Shown: positions 23,701-33,490 of the stretch, in pieces | Numbering within the stretch: the first letter of the stretch is position 1 | Layout: each line of letters begins with the position of its first letter | Assembly: GCF_019925205.1 (NCBI RefSeq) | Contig: NC_083560.1 | Location: forward strand, 124,655,062 to 124,719,061 | From: Metopolophium dirhodum | Lineage: Eukaryota > Arthropoda > Insecta > Hemiptera > Aphididae | Reading direction: 5' to 3' | Length of the DNA stretch: 64,000 nt | Notes under the pieces: generated by a model | What the model was told of the DNA's origin: nothing | Seen by the model: the letters and a program-made list of their open reading frames with translations, nothing else | Databases searched by the model: none | Program-made: the position numbers and the translations under genes

Positions 23701-26700
23701 CCTTCATTTTACATTTTTGACCATTTCAATATTTTGCCGCCCCTAAACCTAATTTTTATACTGCCGCCAGGGGCAATTGCTCCTCCGAGCCCTCCCTTAA
23801 ATACGGGCCTGGTTGCGACAGAAATTTAATTGATAAAGTTAATCAATATCAGAATCTAAAATCTAATCTAAATTTCACATTGATTGAAATGTAAAAGTAA
23901 TAAAGAATAATCAAAAATGTATAGTTAAAGTTCATAAATTTCAGTGACATTGAAATAATAATAGTATAAATTTGATATTTAAATTTTAAAATGTAATCTA
24001 AAATTGAAAAAAAGAAAATTATATTTAAAATCAAAATCATAATATAATGAAATCGATATATTATTTTTAAATCAAAATCAAAAAATACTAAAATTGATAT
24101 ATTATTTTTAAATTGAAATCGAAAAAAACTAAAATCGATAAATTATTTTTAAATTTAAATCAAAAAGAACTAAAATCGATAAGCAAAATTGAAATTAAAA
24201 TCGAAAAATTTTATTTCGATTTCAAGCCCTGCTTTTAAGTTTCAAATAAAAACATATTTTGAGCAAAATAATAACTTAAATACTGCAATTAATAACAACT
24301 AACTTACAAACTACACAACAAACTTATAAGTGATCCTGAATCAAACACCTGCTCCATAACTAACTTTATTCAAGGTTCGTTATGGAAAGAAAAAATAATT
24401 ACATTTAAAAATAAAATTGTTATGCCTTTTTTTATGTACATTGATGATGTAGAACTTAACAATCCATTAGGCTCCAAATCCATGTGTCATTCATTATCAG
24501 CGGTGTAAGCCAGGCGAAATGTATCAGAGAACGATAATGGCTTTAAAATAAGAGTGTATGTATCAGTATAATATGTTAGGACATATTATTCCCTTATATT
24601 ATACACATGTAAGTTGATAACGAAATGTTTATGTTTTTTTTTATATTTTGTTCCCACTTAACAAGATATTAAAGTCGTTAGTTGTTTTACAGTAGGTATT
24701 TGTGTGTAAAAATTTACTTATGAAAATAAGTATATAAAAAAACATTTTAATGTGTATGTGGGAAAAGAGACAGGTATTAAAAAAAATAAAAAACATTACA
24801 TCTCTGAACCTTAAGAATTAGATTTCATACATTATACGTTTTGAAGTATAGACAGTTTTTGGAGAGAACGTTCAAACCATCTATAACCAATTTTATGACA
24901 GCCTTGATGTCTAACATACCTGTTGCGTCCATCAAAATTGACGCGTTCGATACTTCCTCTTCCTATGATCTCAAAGTTGCACCAAAACAGTAAGCCAAGA
25001 GTGGAATCGATAACCATTGACCTAGGTATGTCTAAAAACTTTGCCAAAATGATAATTTTATTGGTTTTAGTGTCGTATGCTTCGATTGTGCCTCGATTAC
25101 CATCACTCCAAAAAACCTGTAAAAAACGAAAAATTGAAACTTTGTATACATTTGTAATTTTTATTGAAAAAATAATATTATTACTTTATGATTGGAATCA
25201 TCGACCAATACACATTCTGGTGGATCTTTGAAAATAACAATAAATATACTAGAGAATTCTAATGCAGCTGTTTTTATTTTTTGAACTCTTTTTGAATCTT
25301 CAATGTTAAACATGTAAACAGACAATTATACGATATATAATTTAATATTTATAATGTATGAATCATTGATCGGTAATTATAAGAGGAAAAAATTAACTTT
25401 AATTGGTTAAATTACAAGTTAATGTTTACCAAATAATATATACTTATAGCTCTATCATTTTAAATTAAATATGAACTCAGCTTAAAAAAAAACTAGTTCG
25501 TTTTTTAAGTACCTATGACCTGTGTGAGAAAATTATTAGGTCAATAATGATTTATCAACTTTAAAATTATTTAAATAATAATTGGTCCAGTTTGTTAAAT
25601 ATGCATTCTACTAACTAATAAGTACTATTAATTCTTTCTTATTAAGCACTGTAGTGATTTAGGCAATTCTTTGTTTAACCGACTAACTTATCAAATAAAG
25701 AAACATTTATATTATATTCTTTACTGTTATTTGAAATAATTGACTACAGTGAAATAAACGAAAATAATATCAAAGTTAGAAACATTCTAAGTAACATAAT
25801 CATTATTATAATTTCAGTATTAACCTGGATAAACGATGGTGAAAACCATATTCAATGTTGGAGGTAATGACGTATTGGCTATTACACTTGTTTTGGCCTG
25901 AAACATTAATATTAAATATTAATATTGTAAACACAGATAATTATAATAAATAATGTTACAGATAAATTTAAAAGATGAATTGTAAATTGTATAAAACGTA
26001 ATAAAATATAAAAATGCAATTTAAATGAATTATAGGAACAGTTTGTTTTCGTAAACATATTCAAGCTCAGTTAAATACGAAATAAAATTGTTAACTATTT
26101 TTGAAACACCCTCGTCACAAATTTTTGGTAAATCTATTAACCAAATTTTAACTAAATTGGATAGTTATAGACACTTGTAGAAAAACTGAAATATCAAATA
26201 CTTTTCAGAAACTTTTATGTTACATCCACTTATTGCTTTTCAAACACTTTTGTACTACAAATGTAATTTGGAATTGTTTCAATCGTTTGAAAGATGATTT
26301 CCCAAAACTAATGACAATTTTAAAAGTTGTTTTTATGGGTTTCCTGCTCGTTAACATCCTCACATCCTAAAATATGGACATTCATCGATTGTTTAAAAAA
26401 AAAGGAAATATTAAGAAAAAATTAAAAAGCTTATAGAAAAAGATGTACAAAAAAAAAAACAAATACATTAAGACAGCAAAAATAATCATACACGTATCTG
26501 AAGATTTTGAAACCATCCTGCCGATCAATACTTACAACTCATAAGTGGTATATTCCACAATTTAAATTTTTATATATTGATCGAATACAACTTTAACTTC
26601 ACCTAAGAGCATTAGTTTTGACTTATTTTATATAATGTCTCAATGCAATAAATTATATTGTGTTTTGGTCTTTTTATTAAGATTGGGAGTTTGTGAAGAT

Positions 26701-29700
26701 ATATTTTACTCTGCATAAGAGTAGGTTGCCAGACCTTTGTTTCTCATTAGATAATCGCGAATTGAGCTAATATGGCTGATTGTCAATAAATTGATTGTTT
26801 CTCTTTTTTAGATTTTCCAGTAAAACGCCATGATATTATAAATAAATATTTTATTTTTAATATAAATTGTATTGATAAAGCGTATTTAAGCAATAATAAT
26901 CATAATATAAAAAATGAAATTTTTCAACAACTTAGAATATTATTTTGGAAGAATTAAAATTAAATATTTGATTAATTTAGTATATTTTTAAAAATTTGAT
27001 GCAAACTAACTTGGCTTGCGCTAAAATTACCTATGTGCTGTATTATCATTAGCTAAAATTCCATATGCACTGAATTATCACGCCCGCTTGAAGCAAGACA
27101 AATATGGCCAAATTTAAGTCTGATCCATCTATCTATCTTATCTGCCACAGAAGTTTTAATTTTACAAAATAAATCAAAACATATTGGAAGTCAACGACCC
27201 TTTTAATCCAAGTACATTTCGTAATTTTAACTTCATTTTTGTTAAATTTTTAATGATGATATTTTCATATTGTATTCTTTACAAGGAAAGAAATCGAAAT
27301 ATAATTTTTTGAAACTGTTAAACGTCTAAAAATATATTAAAGTGTTCAGATGCATTCAGAGTTCAAACAAAACATAAAAAAAAAGGCCAATATGATCCCT
27401 TGGCCAATATCATTCTAAGTTTAGAATATTAAACAATTGTATTCTTCAGCAGAAAATATCAAACACATTTTGTAACAAAATAAGTAAGTAATTTAATAAT
27501 ATTATTTTTGATTTGTATTATAATGTTGTATTTATAGCCATTGTGTTACCCTATATTCCTGACAAGTATAAACAGTACATAATAGTACGACTTTTCGAGT
27601 CATTAAATATGAAAATGTAGTACATTTAAAATCAAAATAACAATAATAATGATTAATAACATTACTTTAAATAAATATAAATTGTATGTTTGTATGTAAG
27701 ATGTATAATGCATAAATGTTCAAATGTTATTGTAGTATTGAGCTAGAGAGGTGCTCAACCATGATATATTATTTCTAGGTAATCGTCATTAATCGTCAAT
27801 TATTGAAAATCAATTCATTATTTTCAAGCAATGTACACATTATTTTATTTAATATAATATGATATAGGTATTAATCAATAATGCAAATTAATACATTATC
27901 TCCAAATTCTTATACTCGTACTACTTTTACGTTTGTTGTATATTAGTGATATTACTATATTATTAAGTACCTACCAATTTTATAACAATTTAAAATTCCT
28001 AAATCGAAAATTGTATACAATACAGAAAATAATTTATCCTTAACTTGTGTCCGCAAATTACTTACCACAAAGTGATTTGCCACATGCCATTATCCTCAAA
28101 CTAAGTTATTATGAGTGAATATTGCGTTTGAATGGAATTTACTGTCGATCGAATCAATAATATTAGTCAACGTCATACACACTTCAAATATATGAGTATA
28201 TATTAACTGTACATGTCGTAACCATGCAAGTTGTTCAATGTGAAATTGGCATACAACAAAAAACCTATTTCATTTGATTTACATAATATTATGATTTCTG
28301 ATGACCGTATATTTCATACGTACCCAATAAGTTGAATTAAAATCACAATCCCTAATTTATAATTTTACAAGTGTCAAAATTGCAATTTTTATATCTATCA
28401 CGTCTGCACCACTAGAATAAAATGAAGAATAAACCGAATATGGTTTATTGGTTTTACAGTGATATGTTTATTAGTATTTGTGTTTGCCATTGCCTTTTGG
28501 TTATATATAATTTTGTATAGAAACCAATAGGACTATATTTGTGAAAAGGAGTCGATAAAATAAATTATTAGTAATATTAATATTATAATATACATTAGTT
28601 GTTTAGGTAATATTATGCTGGATTTATTGGTGGTACTGAACTTTGACTGTGTCATTCTCAAAACTGTATTTATTTATTATTTATAACATACGTATTTATA
28701 AAAAGTTTTAAGATCCATCGAACAATATTTTGTTAAATTACAACAAAATAAATAAAATTGTTATTAGATTCTGAGTGGAGCGATGAATGTATTTATTTTA
28801 CAATAATGTGTGTTTCTTTTTTAAAAATTTTTTTTGTATCTGTCATCACCTTTTAGGACAGTTAAAGTGCTTGATTTTCTTCAACAGTATCTTTTCTGAT
28901 ATGAAAGTGAATCTAGTTGGTACTTTGGGGGGACAAAAGTAAAAATGTTTCAGTAGTTTACAAAAGCGTCGTGAAAAACAAAAAAAAATTAAGGAAAAAC
29001 AGGAATTTTTACTCAAAATCGACTTTTGACAAAAAGGATTTTAGTTTTAGTGTAACTCTAAAACAAATTGATGCAGATGCATGAAATTTTGACTGAATTT
29101 TAATGCTAAGAATTGAAAATTTAAAACAAGGTTCCACGTAAATAGATTATATATAAATTACTTTATTCACAATAATATTATTATCAAATATACTTAGTAA
29201 TATTATAGGCTGACTGACCGTTTTCGCTCAGAATCGTTTTTCTTATACAATGATATTATATCATTGAATTCAAATTCAACCCCATCCATTACAGTGACCT
29301 ACTTGTAACTTACTGTACATCAGAGTGACACCCACGTCTCCACCTTACTTTGTTATTTGAATAACCAATTTCGTCCAAAATTTGAATTTAAAATGTATAT
29401 AAAATTAAGTTGTGTATGCTCATGCTTTGGACAACTTATATAACCTTGTATTAAATTGTCAAGCCTTAGCTTTTTAGCCTTAGCTAAATTTAAACATTTT
29501 TAACAATTAACTTTTATAATCTGAACTTCAAATACATATAAAAATTGTGTTTAATATGTTATATGTATTTTAAATATTTATAAGAAATACTTATTTCGGA
29601 TTTTGTGTTGCATTTTTAATAGTTCAACCTAGCCTAAACAGTTTTACTAATACTTGTAACACCAAAAAAATTCGAACATTTCAAATGCCTGTTATATAAA

Positions 29701-31476
29701 CCTTAACATTTCTCTAATTATTTTCTCATTATGTGTAGTAAATAGTATGTACATAATATATAAAGGCAAGAAGTGAAATTGCCTTCCCGCACGAGCTACA
29801 CATACTTTTTTTTGTCACGCATCTGCGTCCATCAATCACGGTAAAGGTATTGTAGGTATATATGCAACAACCAGACTATTCTACAAAAACGATATTTCAT
29901 GAAAGAAGCGATTTGGTCTTATTCATTTCAAGCGCCATGGAGGTTATAATATGAATATAAGATGTAACCAAAAGTTAATTTTTTGTTAGAACCATGCTAT
30001 ATATTTCAGTGTCTGTTTATGCAGGAGGTACGTGTGATATAGGTGCCTAGAACTTTTGGGGATTTCCACTTTACCCCCTGACATTTTTGGGGATTCCCCA
30101 CTTCACCGCCCACTGGACCTAACCTAACGACGTGACAACAAAGCAATTTAAGTAATAGATAAATATGTCTAAAGTTGCTATGATTAATATTTTTTGAATA
30201 ACAAGTGTAACAAAATACTTAACAAAATACATCGTATGAGCAGAAATCACAATTCTATGTGTGAAAATCTAAAGAAACTCAATATTTTTACTTAAATCGC
30301 TCGTACAAATGTTGTGGCCTCGTGATTTGCCATATTATCTCATATGTAAAAGCCTGAACCATGATAATCATACCAAGTTGTACTGTATAATTTACATAGA
30401 GTTTACCAGGATAGATTTTGTCGGAAGGAGTCTGAAATCGGATTTGTATACCTAAGGCAGTCTGCAGTAATAAATAGGTTTAACAGGTAAATTTTTGGTT
30501 TTGCCAGTATTAGTAGGTACTTTAACCGTAACATAATGATAACAACATGAGTACCTTGGTAATTTATAAGATAAAATCGCTAGTCGTACATATCATCTGG
30601 CATTGATGTAATATATCGTGTATAAGACTTTAAAAACTAGTACTTAGATACATCAACTATAAATTAACATATTTTAACTAAAAATGACTCAACGGACAAC
30701 TACCTATCGACTTATAGTTTTAATCATTAACTTTAAATATACATACCGTATATTTAACTGTTCTGGTTTGTATGTCTTGTTTAAACTAACATATCAAAGA
30801 ATCAGATCAAAGAGTGATGTTCTAGTTATTGTCGTACTTACATCAATTTAAGTAGATACACTCGTATTATAACTTATTTATAACTTATTCACTTTTAATA
30901 TTGATAATATCACACAGTACTGTGACTGTGATAGGCAAATGATAAGTACAATAATGTTATATAATTATAATAAATGGAGAAGCTGTGTTTTGAATATCAT
31001 TGTGAACAACTTGTGATATGCAAACAAAATTAACTTTGATAAAATATATTTTCAAAATAATTTTATTCATCCCTTTTAAACTTATGTAATTTAATCAATT
31101 ATCCTACTATAGGTACCTTTAACTATATAATTATATTTGCATGATATATTTAATATATCAAAAATAATAAAATTGCATACACATATTATTATATTATTAT
31201 GTGGACGATTCTTAGTTAAAATTTTTTTTTAACGTATCACTTTCAAAATACTACAAAATAAAACATTGAACAAAATAGGTATTCCCATAAATTCAACGAG
31301 AAACACTATGTTTGGATCATAATATTATAATGCTTGGAAAAATACAACAATAATTCATTTTAAAATAATAATATCATCGGTAGAACGAATACTCACAACG
31401 GTGGTGTACCTAAAATGCCTATCCAGAACGCCGTTACATATAATATTATTATTGGAATTCTTAAAAAATACATCAT
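17477..31476 (-). CDS. LDL-receptor-like YWTD beta-propeller protein, 3' part missing
   Basis: Minus-strand gene. Exons 31410-31476, 25847-25897, 25185-25297, 24920-25116, 20595-20895, 19050-19363 and 17477-17726 join in frame to 431 codons with no stop, and the last one ends in ATG|GTAAGT, so more exons follow. The protein starts with a hydrophobic signal-like segment (MMYFLRIPIIILYVTAFWIG). It then has LDL-receptor class B blades: VFWSDGNRGTIEAYD, GLLFWCNFE...SIERVNFDGRNR, ETLGIDPTKRMLYWTDHQVI and TSDYNGNNHEII. A cysteine-poor linker follows, and then what looks like a second propeller (NLIIFDPIEKSFYLLNTT, AKMFDFDGTNGRRYL). Such propellers bind protein ligands outside the cell in LDLR, LRP and Cueball-type receptors. 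I cannot tell which orthologue this is; it is quite divergent. Exons 1 and 2 are less sure than 3-7. Confidence 0.8.
19050..19363 (-). CDS. YWTD protein exon 6 (linker)
   Basis: Acceptor GATGCAG (the neighbouring CAG at 19361-19363 is an in-frame alternative three bases on), donor CG|GTATGT. Encodes EQHNWSHVKWRTLNVTCPK and HLCFLL, perhaps a worn EGF-like module with only two cysteines. KIQTKLYYDPSTKHIR then leads into exon 7. Confidence 0.82.
19454..20019 (-). mobile_element. hAT-like MITE, family A copy 2 (566 bp)
   Basis: Inverted relative to the copy at 15644. Begins CAAGGCTGGGCATTAACG and ends AACTTGCCCAGCCTTG. The 8-bp duplication is GTGACATG at 19446-19453 and GTGACGTG at 20020-20027 (one mismatch). 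It lies in intron 5 of the YWTD gene. Confidence 0.87.
20595..20895 (-). CDS. YWTD protein exon 5 (propeller blades)
   Basis: Acceptor CTCGCAG, donor GAA|GTAAGT. Starts VEITKGIYDLAYPETLGIDP, then RMLYWTDHQVIHTSDYNGNN, a canonical YWTD blade. It continues with FFWENRQLQHFN and LLSISYHKDGE, the closing blade of the first propeller. The preceding intron (4 kb) holds the zinc-finger pseudogene. Confidence 0.9.
21661..21670. promoter_or_regulatory. GCGCATGCGC palindrome upstream of the zinc-finger pseudogene
   Basis: A perfect 10-bp palindrome in a GC-richer patch about 190 bases before the pseudogene start. It resembles the NRF-1 core site found in animal promoters. A promoter role is inference only. 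Confidence 0.3.
22581..24231 (+). mobile_element. hAT-like non-autonomous element, 1651 bp
   Basis: Terminal inverted repeats CAGGGCTTGAAATCGATTTC and, at the right end, its reverse complement form ending TTTCAAGCCCTG. An exact 8-bp duplication CTTTTAAG at 22573-22580 and 24232-24239 fits the hAT pattern nTnnnnAn. Both subterminal regions are rich in AAAATCGAT motifs. No transposase ORF is seen. It interrupts the zinc-finger frame. Confidence 0.92.
23664..23811 (+). mobile_element. Nested hAT-like MITE, 148 bp
   Basis: Begins CAGGCCCGTATTAA and ends TTAAATACGGGCCTG, with an exact 8-bp duplication GTTGCGAC at 23656-23663 and 23812-23819. The interior repeats the word TGCCGCC(A/C) and is GC-richer than its host. 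It lies wholly within the 1651-bp element. Confidence 0.92.
24920..25116 (-). CDS. YWTD protein exon 4 (propeller blades)
   Basis: Acceptor TTTACAG, donor CAG|GTATGT. Encodes VFWSDGNRGTIEAYDTKT, then PRSMVIDSTLGLLFWCNF and SIERVNFDGRNR. These are two successive LDLR class B repeats with the usual W/F-W, I-R and DG spacing. Confidence 0.88.
25185..25297 (-). CDS. YWTD protein exon 3
   Basis: Acceptor ATTGAAG after a pyrimidine-rich tract, donor AAA|GTAATA, phase 0 out. Encodes DSKRVQKIKTAALEF and then CVLVDDSNHK, which runs directly into the WSD blade motif of exon 4. Confidence 0.75.
25847..25897 (-). CDS. YWTD protein exon 2 candidate
   Basis: Acceptor TTTCAG. The preferred reading encodes NKCNSQYVITSNIEY and ends at a weak donor (TATG|GTTTTC), in phase with exons 1 and 3. 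An alternative ends at 25825 (CCAG|GTTAAT) and uses another frame that also enters exon 3 in phase. Confidence 0.45.
25900..28763. other. Presumed intron 1 of the YWTD gene, left part
   Basis: AT-rich sequence with no coding exon that I could support. A minus-strand donor-like TT|GTAAGT near 26535 has no matching open exon. Confidence 0.4.
28764..29334 (+). repeat. GATTCTGAG-family repeat, near-complete short copy
   Basis: Starts TTAGATTCTGAGTGGAGCGA and ends with TACTGTACATCAGAGTGAC. The middle contains GACCGTTTTCGCTCAGAATC and a TGATATTATATCA palindrome. The same two ends recur at 46081-47330 and 47503-47939 in the other orientation. It has no terminal inverted repeats and no ORF. Confidence 0.75.
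29340..31390. other. Non-coding stretch, nothing recognised
   Basis: AT-rich, with no supported exon. A CCTAACCTAACG word near 30118 is too short to be a telomeric relic. Confidence 0.4.
31410..31476 (-). CDS. YWTD protein exon 1 candidate (signal peptide)
   Basis: ATG-ATG start followed by about 20 mostly hydrophobic residues. The donor TAG|GTACAC gives the phase needed by exon 2. A stronger-looking donor 13 bases downstream (GTGAGT, exon end 31397) gives the wrong phase and a stop in exon 2. The intron to exon 2 would be about 5.5 kb. Confidence 0.45.
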
Positions 31477-31479
31477 AAT

Positions 31480-33340
31480 ATTGTACTTACAATTCATAAA
31501 AGTTCAAATCAAATAAATAAGAACATGCTATTTCAGTGCACTATGAAGCTATTAAGTTAAGTGTATAAATTGTTGTTTAAATTTAAAATCCTCATAAAAA
31601 CTAAAGATATGATTCATCGCAATTAAATTCCGATTTTTTTTTAGGTTGTTGAATCATAATATACCTTATGACGTATGAATATCGCTGTAGTAAAAGTTCA
31701 GTAGTTTCTAATGCCTTAATGAGGTTAGGTAGTTAGAGAAGTGTGATATATAATATTTAGACTTAAATAAAAACACCGGATAACTAATTAACGATGAACC
31801 ATATGGAATGTGGGGTGATCCAATATACATATACACATATATGCATTAGGCATATATTTACTCTCCTTCGTATACACACAAAACGTAAATAATATTCAAC
31901 ACCTCTCCAACTAGACGTTTAGTAAAAACAAAACAATCAATTTTCAACGGCGCCAGACGATACCGCATTGTAACTCATATACTTCAAGACCCCGTCGACA
32001 ATTTTCCGATCAAGACATTGGGACATAATAACACAATAAATTACCAGCGGCACCTTTGTCATACTGCTGAAGACAAAATCATAAACACATCAATACGTAA
32101 AAGCAGATATCGATGCATATCACCAGAAGAAGGGATTATACCAAAATCATATTATATAAGGACCCCACAGGATAGACTCGCCAACAGTTTTTTCCACAAG
32201 ACGACCCGATGCACAACGTCTACGCCAGTCAGCGTCACGATACACCTTATCCAGTGTTAGTATCCTCCACCATCGATTAAGACGTATATATATATTGAGT
32301 CACTTCAACATTTGGTATGACCATCTAATTAATTATCCTATATTACTCAACAAAGTCACCTTGTTTTTTTTAAATTTATTTATTTATTCACCCCCTTACA
32401 ATACACAACTCTGTGACTATATCGTCGTATAATAGCTAATTATAATTTTAGATACATACTACAATAATTTAATATTATCACTAGATCATAATCATAATTA
32501 TTTATTTAGAATATAAGCATAATGTTAAGTGCTCATTAATTTAAATTACATTCGATTAGCCGTTGACTATGTACGATTGCTACAAATGTAGGGATTTTCA
32601 AGAGTATACGATAATAGTCTCAGCCACAATATTTAGAATACGGAATTTACATTCCTGTTATACAAATATCATACGAGACTCTAGAAAGGAGCACCAGACA
32701 TATAATATTTTATAAAACCCTGTGAATCAAAATACATATATTGCCGCTTTGATACCGACCGTCGAACACTACCCCGAAGGAACACAAACCAGATGCAGAG
32801 TACTATTACAACAGCCACCACATAAGGTCAGTGATTAAATACATACATATATATATATATATATATATTTACAATATACACAATGCAAAATAACATTAGG
32901 TAGGTATATAATACAGTAGTAGGATGACTTTACGCATACACTCTTAAAGGGAATACAAATTGATAACTGTTCAATATACACACCCACACATTCACTCATA
33001 GTCCCTCTTAGATTAACACCTGTGCCCATATCGATTCGTCGGTGGATACGACGTCGTAGAGCGTCCCTTCGCCCATTGAGACGAGTCGTCAAACCAGCAC
33101 ATTTGTTGTATTATACGTGTAGTTTCATTACGTCGGATTTAAACACACCTATCTCACTAAAAATAAACTATTACCTTACCTTACCGCGTAATTTCTTCTC
33201 ACTACAGAAGGTTAGGTCAAGTTAGAGTTTTCAGGAATCTACCTATGGTAATTCCACAGACATGGAATTTTCAATCACGATCTAAATATTATTAAAGATA
33301 CGAATAGAAATAAACTAATAAATATACGTATATTTATATA
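31480..33340. other. Unassigned block of mixed composition
   Basis: About 31930-32260 and 32740-33100 are less AT-rich than their surroundings (for example CGGCGCCAGACGATACCGC near 31948). Open frames of 80 and 85 codons overlap them but match no family I know. An (AT)n run sits at 32845-32869. It may be a strongly decayed mobile element or the 5' region of an unseen gene. Confidence 0.3.
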
Positions 33341-33344
33341 TACG

Positions 33345-33490
33345 TTTTATATAATAATAATAATAATATTTATTGGCCAAAAGAAAAATACAGTTTCAAT
33401 AAGTAATCAATGATTGTATATATAACATGGTTAGATGGCCCATCTTACCACTGAGGATAACCTCTTATCGGTGATGATGGAGTACTATTA
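33345..33490 (-). mobile_element. Possible 3' end of a non-LTR retrotransposon or SINE
   Basis: On the minus strand a non-repetitive tail ends in TTTGGCCAATAAA and then (TTA)n simple sequence, the usual look of a LINE or SINE 3' end. No coding part is visible upstream of it. Confidence 0.4.

Larger units (their letters stand above)
21852..24507 (+). pseudogene. Mobile-element-type C2H2 zinc-finger gene, disrupted
   Basis: Lies antisense within intron 4 of the YWTD gene. The open part codes for two C2H2-like fingers near the N-terminus: CFIC...HYKIIH (residues about 3-24) and CVEDDC...HMLNKH (about 36-59). A lysine- and asparagine-rich middle region (about 60-242) follows. At 22581 the frame runs into an inserted hAT-like element and stops at 22632-22634. 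Beyond the insertion the protein-like text resumes at 24240, first with stops and then as a shifted frame at 24411-24507 that contains MPFFMYIDDVELNNPLGSKS. I associate that motif with a transposon-linked zinc-finger family common in aphids and other animals; this is recall, not a search. Both the insertion and later stops make it a pseudogene. Confidence 0.75.

Noticed and set aside
30110..30130. Telomere-like CCTAACCTAACG
   Set aside because: Only two units of the insect TTAGG repeat; chance is enough to explain it.
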